64,000 bases of DNA. It comes from Agrobacterium arsenijevicii (GTDB lineage: Bacteria; Pseudomonadota; Alphaproteobacteria; Rhizobiales; Rhizobiaceae). The DNA is taken from NCBI GenBank assembly GCA_000949895.1, contig JWIT01000001.1:372001-436000 (forward strand). The letters run 5' to 3'. A model generated the notes under the pieces. It was not told the DNA's origin. It ran no database searches and saw only the letters and a program-made list of their open reading frames with translations. Positions 44,727-54,817 of this stretch are shown piece after piece (position 1 is the stretch's first letter; each line of letters starts with the position of its first letter). Both the position numbers and the translations under genes were made by a program.

Positions 44727-44823
44727 GGGAGGTTGGTGGTGGACGAGCCACTCGCCAACCGGGTCAGGTCCGGAAGGAAGCAGCCCTAACGAGCCAGGCA
44801 CGGGTCGCCGTGCCAGCCTCCCA
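44727..44823 (+). ncRNA. ffs: Signal recognition particle 4.5S RNA
   Basis: About 97 nucleotides. The invariant domain IV sequence GGTCAGGTCCGGAAGGAAGCAGCCCTAA lies at about 44762-44789 (split here only for length), and the GGGAGGTTGG and CCAGCCTCCC ends pair into a rod. It binds Ffh and directs membrane proteins to the translocon. A short T-run follows at 44827. Confidence 0.96.
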
Positions 44824-44986
44824 CCCTTTTTAAATTCCGCTCAGCTTTCGCCGGGCCGGTTCAGCCTGAAAGCGGCACCTGCGTATCGGCACGATGTGCA
44901 GACTTTAGAGGAATAGAGCCTGCCTGATGTGTCCAACACGACGCACGGCGCTCTAGGACAAACTGGCAAAATAAACTGGCGAGGCG

Positions 44987-46864
44987 ATGAGCGACACCTT
45001 ACCCACCACATCAAGCGATTCCCAGGGCGGGACCGGCTACCGGGTACTGGCACGCAAATATCGTCCGAAGGATTTTTCCGATCTGATGGTCGGCCAAGAG
45101 CCGATGGTCCGCACGCTCACGAATGCGTTCGAGACCGGCCGTATCGCGCAGGCCTATATGCTGACCGGCGTTCGCGGTGTGGGCAAGACGACCACCGCGC
45201 GTATTCTTGCCCGCGCGCTGAATTACAAGACCGACACCATCGACAAACCGACCATCGACCTGCGTATCCCCGGCGAACATTGCCAGGCGATCATGGAAGG
45301 CCGTCATGTCGACGTGATCGAGATGGACGCCGCCTCCCATACCGGTATCGACGACATTCGCGAGATCATCGAGCAGGTGCGTTACCGCCCGGTTTCGGCG
45401 CGCTATAAAGTCTATATCATCGACGAAGTGCACATGCTTTCGACGCAGGCCTTCAACGGTCTTCTGAAGACGTTGGAAGAGCCGCCGGAGCATGTGAAAT
45501 TCATCTTCGCGACCACTGAAATCCGCAAGGTTCCGATTACCGTACTGTCGCGGTGCCAGCGTTTCGACCTGCGCCGCATCAGCGCTGCCGATCTCGTTGG
45601 CCTATTCACCGCCATTGCCGGCAAGGAAGGTTTCGAGGCCGAGCCGCAGGCGCTTTCGATGATCGCCCGCGCCGCCGAGGGTTCTGCCCGCGACGGTCTT
45701 TCCCTGCTCGATCAGGCGATCGCCCATGGCGGTGGCCGCGTGGAAGCCGAAGCGGTACGTGGCATGCTTGGCCTTGCCGACCGGGCACGCATCGTCGATC
45801 TTTTCCAGCACGTCATCAAAGGCGATGTCGCTTCAGCACTTTCGGAATTCAACGGGCAATATGAAGCGGGTGCGAACCCCGTCGTGGTGCTCAACGACCT
45901 TGCCGATTTCACTCACCTCGTCACCCGCATGAAATATGTGCCTGACGCGGCGGAAGACCCCTCGCTTTCTGAGATCGAGCGCGTGCGCGGTGCGGAATTT
46001 GCCGAGACGATTGCGGTTACGGCGTTGTCGCGCATCTGGCAGATGTTGCTCAAGGGCATTCCGGAAACGGAAAACGCCTCGCGTCCGGCGGGTGCGGCCG
46101 AGATGGTGCTAATCCGCCTTTCGCATGCCGCCAATCTTCCGGCACCGGAAGACGCGGCGCGGCGCCTGCTTGAACTTTCCACCAGCGATGGCGGCTATTC
46201 GAATGGTGCGCCTTCGGGTGGCGGTAATGGCGGCGGTGCACGGGCCTATTCGTCCGCGCAGACCGTTGCTGCGGCGAGACCCGTCGATGCTCTCGCACAA
46301 CGGCAGGCAACGCCGCAACCAACCACGATGCTGCGCGCCGTTCCCGACAGCCGCCCGCAGGAGATGCAGGTCGCCGCACCGAAAACCGAGGAGCGGCCGG
46401 AGCCGAAGGTTCCAATCAACTCCCTGCAGGATATCGTCGATCTTTGCGCGAAACAGCGCGATCCTATTCTCAAGGCGCGGATACGCGGTTTCGTGCGGCT
46501 GGTTCGGCTGGAGCCGGGCAGGCTGGATATACGGATGACGGAAGGCGCTCCCGGCACCCTGCCGGGCGAGATTGGCGTCAAGCTGAAGGAATGGACGGGC
46601 ATTCACTGGATCGTCAGTCTCAGCCGCGAGGAGGGTCAGCCTACTCTTGCCGAGGCGGAAACCAACGCCCGCAACGCCCGTCTGGTCGATGCAAGGCAGG
46701 ACCCGGATGTGGCGGCCATTCTTCAACAGTTTCCAGGCGCTAAAATCACCGACGTGCGCATTCGCGTTGTTGAGCAGGACGAGGCGGACGAGATCGCCCC
46801 ATCCCCTTCGGTTGCCGAATCGAGCGAAGGGGACATCCTTCCCGGCGACGACATCGAATTTTAA
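44987..46864 (+). CDS. dnaX: DNA polymerase III subunits gamma and tau
   Basis: 625 residues; clamp-loader AAA+ domain with Walker A GVRGVGKT (61-68), IIDEVHMLS and the SRC box (LSRCQRFDLRR), then the tau C-terminal region that binds polymerase and helicase. The zinc module normally after Walker A keeps only one of its four cysteines (Cys99). No slippery A-run for a gamma frameshift is visible. In alphaproteobacteria shorter forms can arise by ClpXP processing. The gene starts 160 bases after the SRP RNA and is followed by the YbaB gene and (after a reversed gene) recR. Confidence 0.96.
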   Translation: MSDTLPTTSSDSQGGTGYRVLARKYRPKDFSDLMVGQEPMVRTLTNAFETGRIAQAYMLTGVRGVGKTTTARILARALNYKTDTIDKPTIDLRIPGEHCQAIMEGRHVDVIEMDAASHTGIDDIREIIEQVRYRPVSARYKVYIIDEVHMLSTQAFNGLLKTLEEPPEHVKFIFATTEIRKVPITVLSRCQRFDLRRISAADLVGLFTAIAGKEGFEAEPQALSMIARAAEGSARDGLSLLDQAIAHGGGRVEAEAVRGMLGLADRARIVDLFQHVIKGDVASALSEFNGQYEAGANPVVVLNDLADFTHLVTRMKYVPDAAEDPSLSEIERVRGAEFAETIAVTALSRIWQMLLKGIPETENASRPAGAAEMVLIRLSHAANLPAPEDAARRLLELSTSDGGYSNGAPSGGGNGGGARAYSSAQTVAAARPVDALAQRQATPQPTTMLRAVPDSRPQEMQVAAPKTEERPEPKVPINSLQDIVDLCAKQRDPILKARIRGFVRLVRLEPGRLDIRMTEGAPGTLPGEIGVKLKEWTGIHWIVSLSREEGQPTLAEAETNARNARLVDARQDPDVAAILQQFPGAKITDVRIRVVEQDEADEIAPSPSVAESSEGDILPGDDIEF

Positions 46865-46891
46865 TACATAACAAAAACAGGAGTTTGGCAC

Positions 46892-47215
46892 ATGCGCGAC
46901 ATCATGGGCATGATGGGCAAGGTCAAGGAAATGCAGGCCAAGATGGAAAAGATGCAGGCGGATATCGCCGCGCTTGAAGTCGAAGGCAAGTCCGGCGGCG
47001 GCCTCGTCACCATAAAGCTGAACGGCAAGGGCAGCATGCTGGGCCTGAAGATCGATCCGTCGCTGTTCAAGGAAGACGACGTCGAAATTCTCGAAGACCT
47101 GATCGTCGCCGCCCACAATGACGCCAAGGAACGCGCCGAGGCCATAACTGCCGAAAAGACCAAGGAAATCACCGCCGGCCTGCCGATCCCGCCCGGCATG
47201 AAGCTGCCCTTCTGA
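46892..47215 (+). CDS. Nucleoid-associated protein, YbaB/EbfC family
   Basis: 107 residues. [20 protein letters not shown], a Met-rich coiled start, and the VTIKLNGKG and [15 protein letters not shown] blocks identify the family, DNA-binding dimers found next to dnaX and recR in many bacteria. Start has AGGAG upstream. Confidence 0.95.
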   Translation: MRDIMGMMGKVKEMQAKMEKMQADIAALEVEGKSGGGLVTIKLNGKGSMLGLKIDPSLFKEDDVEILEDLIVAAHNDAKERAEAITAEKTKEITAGLPIPPGMKLPF

Positions 47216-47228
47216 TATTCTCTCGAAT

Positions 47229-47843
47229 TCAGACTTCCAGCATGGCGCGGAACCGGCTCGCAAGCGGTGTTCCGAGATAGGCAGCGCGCTCGTCCTCGGT
47301 TAGCTGCATGGGGCGGAAGCGCTGCAAGATAACCGGTATCGGCAGTTTCGTTCCCTGATAGGGTTCGAACACAACATCCTCACCGGCAGCAAGCATTCCA
47401 CCTTTCAGGACCCGGCAATAAAACCCCGGCTGTCCCGCCTGCCGAAAACGCGGCGCGAAGCCGGGATCGCCGAGCCGGGCTGACAGGGTGGCGCAGGGAA
47501 TGCGGGCTGCGGTCACTTCCAGCACGACTTCGGCGGCGGTGAACCTGTCGCCCACATGCAGTTTTGCGCTGTCGACGCCTTCCAGAACCAGATTTTCCCC
47601 GAAAAATCCGGGCTCAACCACAATGCCCAGGGTCCGGGACCAGAAGTCGAGGTCTACGGAACCCATGGCGTAGATCGCCTGATCCGGCCCGCCGTGATGT
47701 TTGCGATTGCAGACGGCATCGCTGACAATACCTTCGGCATCCACCATCACCGGGCCTTGCACGCCATGTTTGAAAATACCTGTCTTTGCCGTCTTCCCCG
47801 GCAGGGTTTTCGCCTCGCCCCGGCACACTGCCCGTATTTTCAT
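47229..47843 (-). CDS. MOSC-domain protein (YiiM-like)
   Basis: 204 residues. GVQGPVMVDAEGIVSDAVCNRKHHGGPDQAIYAM (positions about 28-61), GENLVLEG and the ARIPCATL cysteine are typical of MOSC proteins of the YiiM type, which take part in molybdenum-dependent reduction of N-hydroxylated bases. It lies inserted against the dnaX-ybaB-recR direction. ATG at 47843 follows GAAGGG. Confidence 0.88.
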   Translation of the reverse strand: MKIRAVCRGEAKTLPGKTAKTGIFKHGVQGPVMVDAEGIVSDAVCNRKHHGGPDQAIYAMGSVDLDFWSRTLGIVVEPGFFGENLVLEGVDSAKLHVGDRFTAAEVVLEVTAARIPCATLSARLGDPGFAPRFRQAGQPGFYCRVLKGGMLAAGEDVVFEPYQGTKLPIPVILQRFRPMQLTEDERAAYLGTPLASRFRAMLEV

Positions 47844-47901
47844 GGACTGCCCTTCACGCTTCATGATTCCCGTTTCCCGATTTATGCAGTAGAAAGCGCT
47901 C

Positions 47902-48507
47902 ATGGCAAAACGAGTCACCGGTCCCGAAATCGAAAAACTGATCCAGCTGCTTGCAAAAGTGCCGGGGCTTGGGCCTCGCTCTGCACGGCGGGCAGCGTTG
48001 CATCTTATCAAGAAGAAGGAACAGCTTCTTGGGCCGCTCGGCCATGCCATGGGTGAAGCCTATGACAAGGTGAAGATCTGCTCGTGCTGCGGCAATGTCG
48101 ATACCATCGACCCCTGTACGGTCTGCGCCGATGACAGGCGTGACCAGTCGATCATCATCGTGGTGGAAGACGTGTCCGATCTGTGGGCGCTGGAGCGGGC
48201 AACCGCCATGAACACCGCCTATCATGTGCTGGGCGGCACATTGTCACCGCTGGACGGCGTCGGGCCGGAAGATCTGAACATCAAGGGTTTGATCGATCGC
48301 GTCAGCGCCGGCGGCATCCGCGAACTTATCATCGCCGTCAATGCGACGGTGGAGGGACAGGCAACCGCCCATTACATCACCGACCGTCTGGCCGATCTCG
48401 GCATCAAGATCACCCGGCTCGCGCATGGCGTGCCGGTGGGCGGCGAGCTGGACTATCTCGACGAGGGCACATTGACGGCGGCGCTTCGCGCACGCACGTC
48501 AATCTGA
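47902..48507 (+). CDS. recR: Recombination mediator RecR
   Basis: 201 residues: helix-hairpin-helix ([19 protein letters not shown]), zinc finger [16 protein letters not shown] and Toprim domain ([32 protein letters not shown]). It works with RecO and RecF to load RecA at gaps. Standard length; shares a gene neighbourhood with dnaX and the YbaB gene. Confidence 0.97.
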   Translation: MAKRVTGPEIEKLIQLLAKVPGLGPRSARRAALHLIKKKEQLLGPLGHAMGEAYDKVKICSCCGNVDTIDPCTVCADDRRDQSIIIVVEDVSDLWALERATAMNTAYHVLGGTLSPLDGVGPEDLNIKGLIDRVSAGGIRELIIAVNATVEGQATAHYITDRLADLGIKITRLAHGVPVGGELDYLDEGTLTAALRARTSI

Positions 48508-48547
48508 CGCCTCCCCTCCCCTGTCCGTCACCCGAATAGGAGACCGA

Positions 48548-49813
48548 ATGCGAAACCGATTTGCCCCAATGGCACTGGCCGCCTTTCTTTCCGTTTTTTC
48601 AGCAACGGCGGCCTTGGCGCAATCCGCACCGACGGGGGCGGTCGCCGCCCGATACGACGCCGATTTCAATGCATGGCTGAAAAAGGAAATCTGGCCGGAA
48701 GCGCGCAAGGCGGGCATTTCGCAAAAAACGCTTGAGGCTGCACTCAGTGGTCTTTCCATAAACTGGAGCCTGCCTGACCTCGTCATTCCCGGCCAAAAGC
48801 CGCCAAAAGAACAGAGCCAGAGCCAGGCCGAATTCTCCTCGCCGGGTGCTTATTTCTCCGAAAAGCGGTTGCAGGGGCTTGCCGCCACCGGCCGGTCTCT
48901 GGCGGCAACGCACGCCGCTACCCTTCGCCGTATCGAAGCCAAATATGGCGTGCCCGGCAGTGTCATCCTGGCGATTTGGGGTCGCGAATCCGGTTTCGGC
49001 CGAGCAAAACTGCCACATTCGGTGGTCGATGTGCTGGCCACCAAAGCCTATATGTCGACCCGCAAGGAGATGTTCCGCACTGAGCTGATCGATGCGCTGA
49101 AGATCGTCGAAAGCGGCGATATCTCGGCGTCGCGCATGATGGGTTCCTGGGCGGGCGCACTTGGCCAACCGCAATTCATGCCGTCGAGCTATCTGAAATA
49201 TGCCGTGGATTTTGATGGTGACGGCCACCGGGATATCTGGAACTCCGTGCCGGACGCACTCGCATCCATAGCGAACTATCTTTCCCAGCGCGGCTGGCAG
49301 AGAAACCGTGACTGGGGCTTCGAGGTGTCTATACCGGCCAACGTCTCCTGTGCGCAGGAAGGCCCGGACCTTGCCCGGCCAGTGGCCGACTGGGCGAAAA
49401 TGGGCATCACCCGCATTTCCGGAAAGGCCTTTCCGACCAATGACCTGACCGCCGACAGCATGATGCTGGTTCCGGCCGGGCGGCACGGGCCGGAATTCGT
49501 GGTGACGCCTAATTTCTACGTCATCAAGGAATACAATAATTCCGATCTCTACGCGCTGTTCATCGGCAATCTCGCCGATCGCATCGCAAGCGGCGCGGGA
49601 CCGTTCAAGGCGGAATGGGGCAATGTCGGATCGATGTTGCGCTCCGATGTTCTCGCCATGCAGAAGGCGCTGGTCGCCAAGGGCTATGACGTCGGCAAGG
49701 CGGACGGGCTGGCTGGCTTCAAGACGCGCCGCTCGCTTGGCGACTGGCAGGCGAAAAACGGTCTGGCACCGACCTGCTTTCCCGACGCGACGTTGAAGAC
49801 GAAGCTGAAATAA
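48548..49813 (+). CDS. Lytic murein transglycosylase, MltB-like
   Basis: 421 residues with a signal peptide (1-24, ending ALAQS), a soluble lytic transglycosylase domain with catalytic Glu in WGRESGFG and GALGQPQFMPSSYLKYAVDFDGDG, and a C-terminal peptidoglycan-binding domain (LRSDVLAMQKALVAKGYDVGKADGLAG). It cleaves glycan strands to 1,6-anhydro ends. ATG at 48548 follows AGGAG. Ends ten bases from the convergent transporter gene. Confidence 0.93.
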   Translation: MRNRFAPMALAAFLSVFSATAALAQSAPTGAVAARYDADFNAWLKKEIWPEARKAGISQKTLEAALSGLSINWSLPDLVIPGQKPPKEQSQSQAEFSSPGAYFSEKRLQGLAATGRSLAATHAATLRRIEAKYGVPGSVILAIWGRESGFGRAKLPHSVVDVLATKAYMSTRKEMFRTELIDALKIVESGDISASRMMGSWAGALGQPQFMPSSYLKYAVDFDGDGHRDIWNSVPDALASIANYLSQRGWQRNRDWGFEVSIPANVSCAQEGPDLARPVADWAKMGITRISGKAFPTNDLTADSMMLVPAGRHGPEFVVTPNFYVIKEYNNSDLYALFIGNLADRIASGAGPFKAEWGNVGSMLRSDVLAMQKALVAKGYDVGKADGLAGFKTRRSLGDWQAKNGLAPTCFPDATLKTKLK

Positions 49814-49823
49814 TCCGCTTCTC

Positions 49824-51452
49824 TCAATGCTGGTCAGTATGGGGTTTGTGGAAGATATCGTCGGTCGGCGGAATGGTCTGCCGCTCGATCATCCGGTGCA
49901 CGCGGGGTCGCGTTTTGCCGCGATGAAGCGCCAGCAGCCGGTCCCAGGCTTCCGCATCCGCTTGAGTGCGGCGGTGGTTGTGGCGGACATATTCCACCCA
50001 TGTCAGCACATGGTAGCTTTCCGTCCAGATATCCGGGTTCTCAAGATCGCGCATCAGGTTCCAGTTGCGCGCACCGTCACGCAGGCGGATGCGTCGACGC
50101 TCGGCCATCAGCGGCAGGAATTCGCCGAGATCCTCGTCATGGATTTCATAATCGATGAGAATGGCGATCGGCCCGCTGCGCGGCTTGATATCGAGTCTCA
50201 GCGGCGGTTCGACGAAACGGTTGAGCGGATCGAGATTGAGCGAGGCGAAGGCCGGCATGGCGAGCTTGAGACCGACGACGACGCCAAGCAGCATCAGCAC
50301 GCAAGAATAGAGCAGCGAATAGGAAATGCCGTAATCTTCCGCCAGTTCGCCCCAAAGCCAGCTGCCGACGGCGATGCCGCCGAAGGTCAGCGTCTGGTAA
50401 AGCGACAGCGCCCGGCCCACCACCCAACGCGGGGCGGAAAGCTGGACGATGGTGTTGAACAGGGAAAGCGCCAGAACCCAGCAGGCGCCGGCAATGGTCA
50501 GGACAAGCGAGGTGACGATCGCGTTCGTGCTGATCGCCGTCACACCGGAGCTGAAGGCGAAGCCTAAAAAGGCGACGCGCACGATCCATTCGCTGGACAG
50601 GACCTCGCGCAGTCTCGCACTGACGAGCGCGCCACCGATGGCGCCGACGCCGAATGCACCCAGCATCACACCGTAGGTCAACGGGCCGCCTTCGACCAGA
50701 TCACGCGCCACGATCGGCATGAGTGCAAGGATGGCGCTGGCGGAAAGGCCGAAGAGGAAGCCGCGCACCAGAACCTTGCCGATATTGGGCGACATGGCCA
50801 CATAACGCATCCCGGCCGATATGGCGGCGAGAAGCTGCTCACGCGGTAATGTCGAGGCATATTTGGGTGGTTGCCAGCGAACCAGAGCGTAGATCAGGGC
50901 GAAATAGCTGAGCGCGTTGACAAAAAACGCAGCCGCGGCACCGGCAGCGGCAACGATGATACCGCCGATGGCGGGGCCAACGCTACGGGTGATGTTGAAG
51001 CCGACACTGTTCAACGTCACGGCGGCGGGCAGATCCTCGCGCGGCACCATTTCACCGACGGACGCCTGCCAGGACGGATTGTTGAGCGCGGTACCGCAGC
51101 CGATCATGAAGGTGAAGAAGAGCAGCAGCCAGGGCGTGAGCCAGCCCGACCAGGCAAAAACCGTCAGCAGCACGGAGGCCGTCAGCATCAGCAGCTGGGC
51201 GGAAATCATGATGCGGCGGCGGTCGAAACTATCCGCCAGCGCGCCTGAAATCAGCGAAAACATCATGATCGGCAGCGAGGTGGAGGCCTGCACCAGCGCG
51301 ATCATGTTTTCGGAACTCGACAGCGAGGTCATCATCCATGCGGCACCAACCGCCTGGATCAGCCCGCCAAAATTCGAGGCAAGGCTCGCAATCCAGATTC
51401 GTCTGTAAGTCAAATGCCTTAAAGGCGCGAGTGGCGATTTACGGTCAGGCAC
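49824..51452 (-). CDS. MFS exporter with C-terminal monooxygenase-like domain
   Basis: 542 residues. Residues 1-405 form a 12-helix MFS transporter of the EntS/MFS_3 type (PLRHLTYRRIWIASLASNFG at the start, SDSFDRRRIM-like loop). The last 110 residues (IAILIDYEIHDEDLGEFLPLM to the end) resemble a dimeric alpha/beta-barrel, the antibiotic-biosynthesis-monooxygenase/NIPSNAP type. The start is a GTG at 51452 with a weak ribosome-binding site. Substrate unknown; siderophore or drug export is typical for the transporter part. Confidence 0.85.
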   Translation of the reverse strand: MPDRKSPLAPLRHLTYRRIWIASLASNFGGLIQAVGAAWMMTSLSSSENMIALVQASTSLPIMMFSLISGALADSFDRRRIMISAQLLMLTASVLLTVFAWSGWLTPWLLLFFTFMIGCGTALNNPSWQASVGEMVPREDLPAAVTLNSVGFNITRSVGPAIGGIIVAAAGAAAAFFVNALSYFALIYALVRWQPPKYASTLPREQLLAAISAGMRYVAMSPNIGKVLVRGFLFGLSASAILALMPIVARDLVEGGPLTYGVMLGAFGVGAIGGALVSARLREVLSSEWIVRVAFLGFAFSSGVTAISTNAIVTSLVLTIAGACWVLALSLFNTIVQLSAPRWVVGRALSLYQTLTFGGIAVGSWLWGELAEDYGISYSLLYSCVLMLLGVVVGLKLAMPAFASLNLDPLNRFVEPPLRLDIKPRSGPIAILIDYEIHDEDLGEFLPLMAERRRIRLRDGARNWNLMRDLENPDIWTESYHVLTWVEYVRHNHRRTQADAEAWDRLLALHRGKTRPRVHRMIERQTIPPTDDIFHKPHTDQH

Positions 51453-51588
51453 GATCAGTCCACTTGATGCAACTGCGATTTGTCAAACGGCAACTATAGA
51501 CAGTGCCGGAAATCATGCCACCCTTTCCGACATGGTAAGGGTGAAAATGTGGCCGAGGCCGTGACTGAAGCGCCCCGCCCGCGAAAAC

Positions 51589-51617
51589 CTTGCAATCCTG
51601 CCCTGATGCGTCTATAT
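51589..51617 (+). promoter_or_regulatory. Promoter of the rimP-nusA-infB operon
   Basis: CTTGCA at 51589-51594, 17 bases, CTATAT at 51612-51617, almost the consensus of the alphaproteobacterial vegetative promoter. Start is expected near 51624, giving a leader of about 115 nucleotides. Confidence 0.8.
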
Positions 51618-51645
51618 GACCTCTGAAATTCTTGATCGCTTGATG

Positions 51646-51676
51646 AAGAGTGGGGCCGCAAGGCTCCGCTCTTTTT
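51646..51676 (+). terminator. Leader terminator, probable attenuator of rimP
   Basis: A 10-base stem with two G-U pairs closes a GCAA loop (51648-51657 with 51662-51671), then TTTTT. There is no gene on this strand before it, so it must act on the rimP leader transcript itself. Confidence 0.75.
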
Positions 51677-51739
51677 CGTTAGGCGAACCGGAAACCACGG
51701 GCTGAGTGCCCGGTAGAAATCTAAAGACCGGAAGGCCAG

Positions 51740-52336
51740 ATGGCAGACACCGTACATGAACCGCGACTGATAACCGAAACGGGCGTCGACCAGCGTATCG
51801 CCGAAATCATCGAGCCTGTCTTGGCGGGTCTCGGATATCTTCTGGTACGCGTGCGGCTCTCCAACCAGAACGGCATGACCCTGCAGGTCATGGCGGAGCG
51901 GGAAGACGGCACCATGACCGTCCAGGACTGTGAAGTCATCTCCATGGCGATTTCACCGGTTCTTGATGTGGAAGATCCGGTCGATAAGGCGTATCATCTC
52001 GAAGTTTCCTCGCCCGGCATCGACCGGCCGATGGTTCGTAAATCCGATTTCACCCGCTGGCAGGGTCATCTGGTGAAGGTCGAAACCTCCATTCTGGTCG
52101 AAAACCGCAAGCGGTTTCGCGGCAAGATCGTTGAGGTCGATGCGGACGGCTTCAAGCTCGAACGCGATCAGATCGCCTATGGCGAGGAACCGACAGTTAC
52201 CATTCCGTTCAGCGCGCTTTCCGATGCGAAGCTCATTCTGACGGATGACCTTATTCGTGATGCGCTGCGGGCAGACAAGGCGGCAAAGGCCGCCGCCGCA
52301 AACCAGAACGACGAAAACGAAGCAGACGAAGACTAA
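51740..52336 (+). CDS. rimP: Ribosome maturation factor RimP
   Basis: 198 residues. [27 protein letters not shown] and the C-terminal SH3-like fold ([16 protein letters not shown]) identify RimP, needed for 30S maturation. A Lys/Ala then Asp/Glu-rich tail follows. First gene of the nusA operon, with GGAAGG before the ATG. Confidence 0.95.
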   Translation: MADTVHEPRLITETGVDQRIAEIIEPVLAGLGYLLVRVRLSNQNGMTLQVMAEREDGTMTVQDCEVISMAISPVLDVEDPVDKAYHLEVSSPGIDRPMVRKSDFTRWQGHLVKVETSILVENRKRFRGKIVEVDADGFKLERDQIAYGEEPTVTIPFSALSDAKLILTDDLIRDALRADKAAKAAAANQNDENEADED

Positions 52337-52400
52337 TTCCAACGTAAAAGCCCGGAAAACGGGCGATCCCCGCAATTATGCGACTTACGGAGACAAAAAA

Positions 52401-54017
52401 ATGGCAGTGAGTGCTAACCGGCTTGAGCTTCTGCAGATCGCCGATGCTGTGGCGCGCGAAAAGGTCATCGACCGCGAAATCGTGCTTGCCGCAATGGCCG
52501 ACGCTATCCAGAAAGCCGCCCGCTCGCGCTATGGTTCGGAAACCAACATTCGCGCCGACATCAACTCCAAGACCGGCGAAATCCGCCTTCAGCGTCTTCT
52601 GGAAGTGGTAGAGACGGCCGAGGACTATTCGACCCAGATCCCGCTCGAACTTGCCCGCGACCGTAACCCGGACGCCAAGCTCGGCGATTTCATCGCCGAT
52701 CCGCTGCCGCCGATGGATTTCGGTCGTATTGCCGCGCAGTCCGCCAAGCAGGTGATCGTTCAGAAGGTGCGTGAAGCAGAGCGCGACCGCCAGTATGACG
52801 AATTCAAGGATCGCATCGGCGAAATCGTCAACGGCACCGTCAAGCGCGTCGAATATGGCAACGTCATTGTCGATCTCGGCCGTGGCGAAGGCATCATCCG
52901 TCGCGACGAGATGATTCCGCGTGAAAACATGCGTTATGGCGACCGCGTGCGCGCTTACGTCTACGACGTTCGCCGCGAACAGCGTGGCCCGCAGATTTTC
53001 CTGTCGCGTACCCATCCGCAGTTCATGGTGAAGCTGTTCACCATGGAAGTTCCTGAGATCTACGACGGCATCATCCAGATCAAGTCGGTTGCCCGTGACC
53101 CCGGTTCGCGCGCCAAGATCGCCGTTATCTCGAACGACAGCTCGATCGATCCGGTCGGCGCCTGCGTCGGTATGCGCGGTTCGCGCGTTCAGGCCGTCGT
53201 CGGCGAATTGCAGGGCGAAAAGATCGACATCATTCCGTGGAGCCAGGAGCCGGCGTCCTTCATCGTCAACGCCCTGCAGCCCGCCGAAGTGTCCAAGGTC
53301 GTTCTGGACGAAGAATCCGAGCGCATTGAAGTTGTGGTTCCAGATGAGCAGCTTTCGCTCGCCATCGGTCGCCGTGGCCAGAACGTTCGTCTGGCATCGC
53401 AGCTGACCGGCTGGGATATCGACATCATGACCGAGCAAGAAGAATCCGAGCGTCGCCAGAAGGAATTCAACGAGCGCACGGCACTCTTCATGGACGCCCT
53501 CGACGTTGACGAGATGGTCGGCCAGGTTCTGGCTTCCGAAGGCTTCGCACAGGTTGAAGAACTCGCTTATGTCGACCTCGGCGAAATTTCCGCCATCGAC
53601 GGCTTCGACGACGACACTGCCGATGAAATCCAGACCCGTGCCCGCGAATATCTGGAACGCCTGGAAGCCGAAATGGACGCCAAGCGCAAGGAACTCGGCG
53701 TTACCGACGAGCTGCGCCAGATCGAAGGCCTGACCTCGCAGATGATGGTCGCCCTTGGTGAAGACGGCATCAAGACCATCGAGGACTTTGCCGGTTGTGC
53801 CGCGGACGATCTGGTCGGCTGGAGCGAACGCAAGGACGGCGAGACGAAGAAGTTCGAAGGCATCTTCTCCAAGCTCGACGTATCGCGCGTCGAGGCTGAG
53901 AACATGGTTGTGCAGGCCCGCCTTCTGGCAGGCTGGATCACGGCCGAGGACCTGGCTTCCGAAGAGGAAGTCGAAGCGGAAGCTGCCGAGGAGGCGGATA
54001 CCGCCGAACAGGAATGA
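52401..54017 (+). CDS. nusA: Transcription termination/antitermination factor NusA
   Basis: 538 residues: N-terminal RNA polymerase-binding domain, S1 domain ([23 protein letters not shown]), two KH domains (with [19 protein letters not shown]) and two C-terminal helix-hairpin-helix repeats, then an acidic tail. ATG at 52401 matches the conserved start; the longer frame from 52245 overlaps rimP. Autoregulation of this operon by NusA is known in other bacteria. Confidence 0.97.
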   Translation: MAVSANRLELLQIADAVAREKVIDREIVLAAMADAIQKAARSRYGSETNIRADINSKTGEIRLQRLLEVVETAEDYSTQIPLELARDRNPDAKLGDFIADPLPPMDFGRIAAQSAKQVIVQKVREAERDRQYDEFKDRIGEIVNGTVKRVEYGNVIVDLGRGEGIIRRDEMIPRENMRYGDRVRAYVYDVRREQRGPQIFLSRTHPQFMVKLFTMEVPEIYDGIIQIKSVARDPGSRAKIAVISNDSSIDPVGACVGMRGSRVQAVVGELQGEKIDIIPWSQEPASFIVNALQPAEVSKVVLDEESERIEVVVPDEQLSLAIGRRGQNVRLASQLTGWDIDIMTEQEESERRQKEFNERTALFMDALDVDEMVGQVLASEGFAQVEELAYVDLGEISAIDGFDDDTADEIQTRAREYLERLEAEMDAKRKELGVTDELRQIEGLTSQMMVALGEDGIKTIEDFAGCAADDLVGWSERKDGETKKFEGIFSKLDVSRVEAENMVVQARLLAGWITAEDLASEEEVEAEAAEEADTAEQE

Positions 54018-54715
54018 CATCGCAGGCGCATGAGCCGGACGAGCTGCCCGAAACCGATGAGGACGGACGGCAAGAAGGCAACGTCAATGGACGTATGTGC
54101 ATTGTGACACGGGAAAGCGGATCGCCGGACGATCTGATCCGCTTTGTCGCAGGACCGGACGGCAGCGTCGTTCCGGATCTGAAACGCCAATTGCCAGGGC
54201 GCGGCTGCTGGGTGAAACCCGAGCGCGCCCTGATCGAGAAAGCCATCGCGAAGAAGATATTCGCACGGGCACTCAAACGCGACGTCAAGGCCGGACCCGA
54301 GCTTCTCGCTCTTCTCGACCGGCTGATGTCGCAGCAGCTTACCGGAATGATGAACATGGCGCGCAAGGCGGGCCAGTTCATCAGCGGCGCGACGAAGGTC
54401 GATGCCGCCGTCCGTTCGGGGAATGCGATTGCCGTGTTCCACGCAACCGATGCCGCAGCCGACGGCGTGCGAAAACTGGACCAGGCCCGCAAGGCCTGGG
54501 CGCTCGGCAGCGATGCCGGTAATGAAATTCCGTCCTTCCGGCTTTTTAGTGAAGCCGAAATGGACGAGTTGATGGGCCAGAATGCTTTTATCCATGCTTG
54601 CGCGCTTGCAGGGCAGGCGGGTGAGGGTGTAGTGAAGCGCGCAACGATGCTTAAGCAGTACCGCCTTGGCGGTCAGCCTGATGCGGAACGCGACGCTGCC
54701 CGGACAGTACAATGA
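54014..54715 (+). CDS. YlxR-type RNA-binding protein with L7Ae-like domain
   Basis: 233 residues. The N-terminal part has the YlxR/DUF448 features RMCIVTRE, LIRFVAGPDG and GRGCWVKP; the second half (MMNMARKAGQFISGATKVDAAV) resembles an L7Ae/L30e RNA-binding fold. Both occur as separate genes in Firmicutes and fused in alphaproteobacteria. ATG overlaps the nusA stop as ATGA. RNA target unknown. Confidence 0.9.
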   Translation: MTSQAHEPDELPETDEDGRQEGNVNGRMCIVTRESGSPDDLIRFVAGPDGSVVPDLKRQLPGRGCWVKPERALIEKAIAKKIFARALKRDVKAGPELLALLDRLMSQQLTGMMNMARKAGQFISGATKVDAAVRSGNAIAVFHATDAAADGVRKLDQARKAWALGSDAGNEIPSFRLFSEAEMDELMGQNAFIHACALAGQAGEGVVKRATMLKQYRLGGQPDAERDAARTVQ

Positions 54716-54817
54716 CGCGGTTGCCAAACATGAACGGCCGCCGCGTTCCGATGCAGCAATTGAACGACGAGACCTGATGGACGTCATCCGGTTCTCGTCC
54801 GTAGGAACGGGAACGGA

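Noticed and set aside
44987..46864. Programmed frameshift in dnaX
   Set aside because: No run of six or more A and no slippery heptamer seen.
52251..54020. A 589-codon open frame antisense to nusA
   Set aside because: Shadow of nusA; no recognisable domain.
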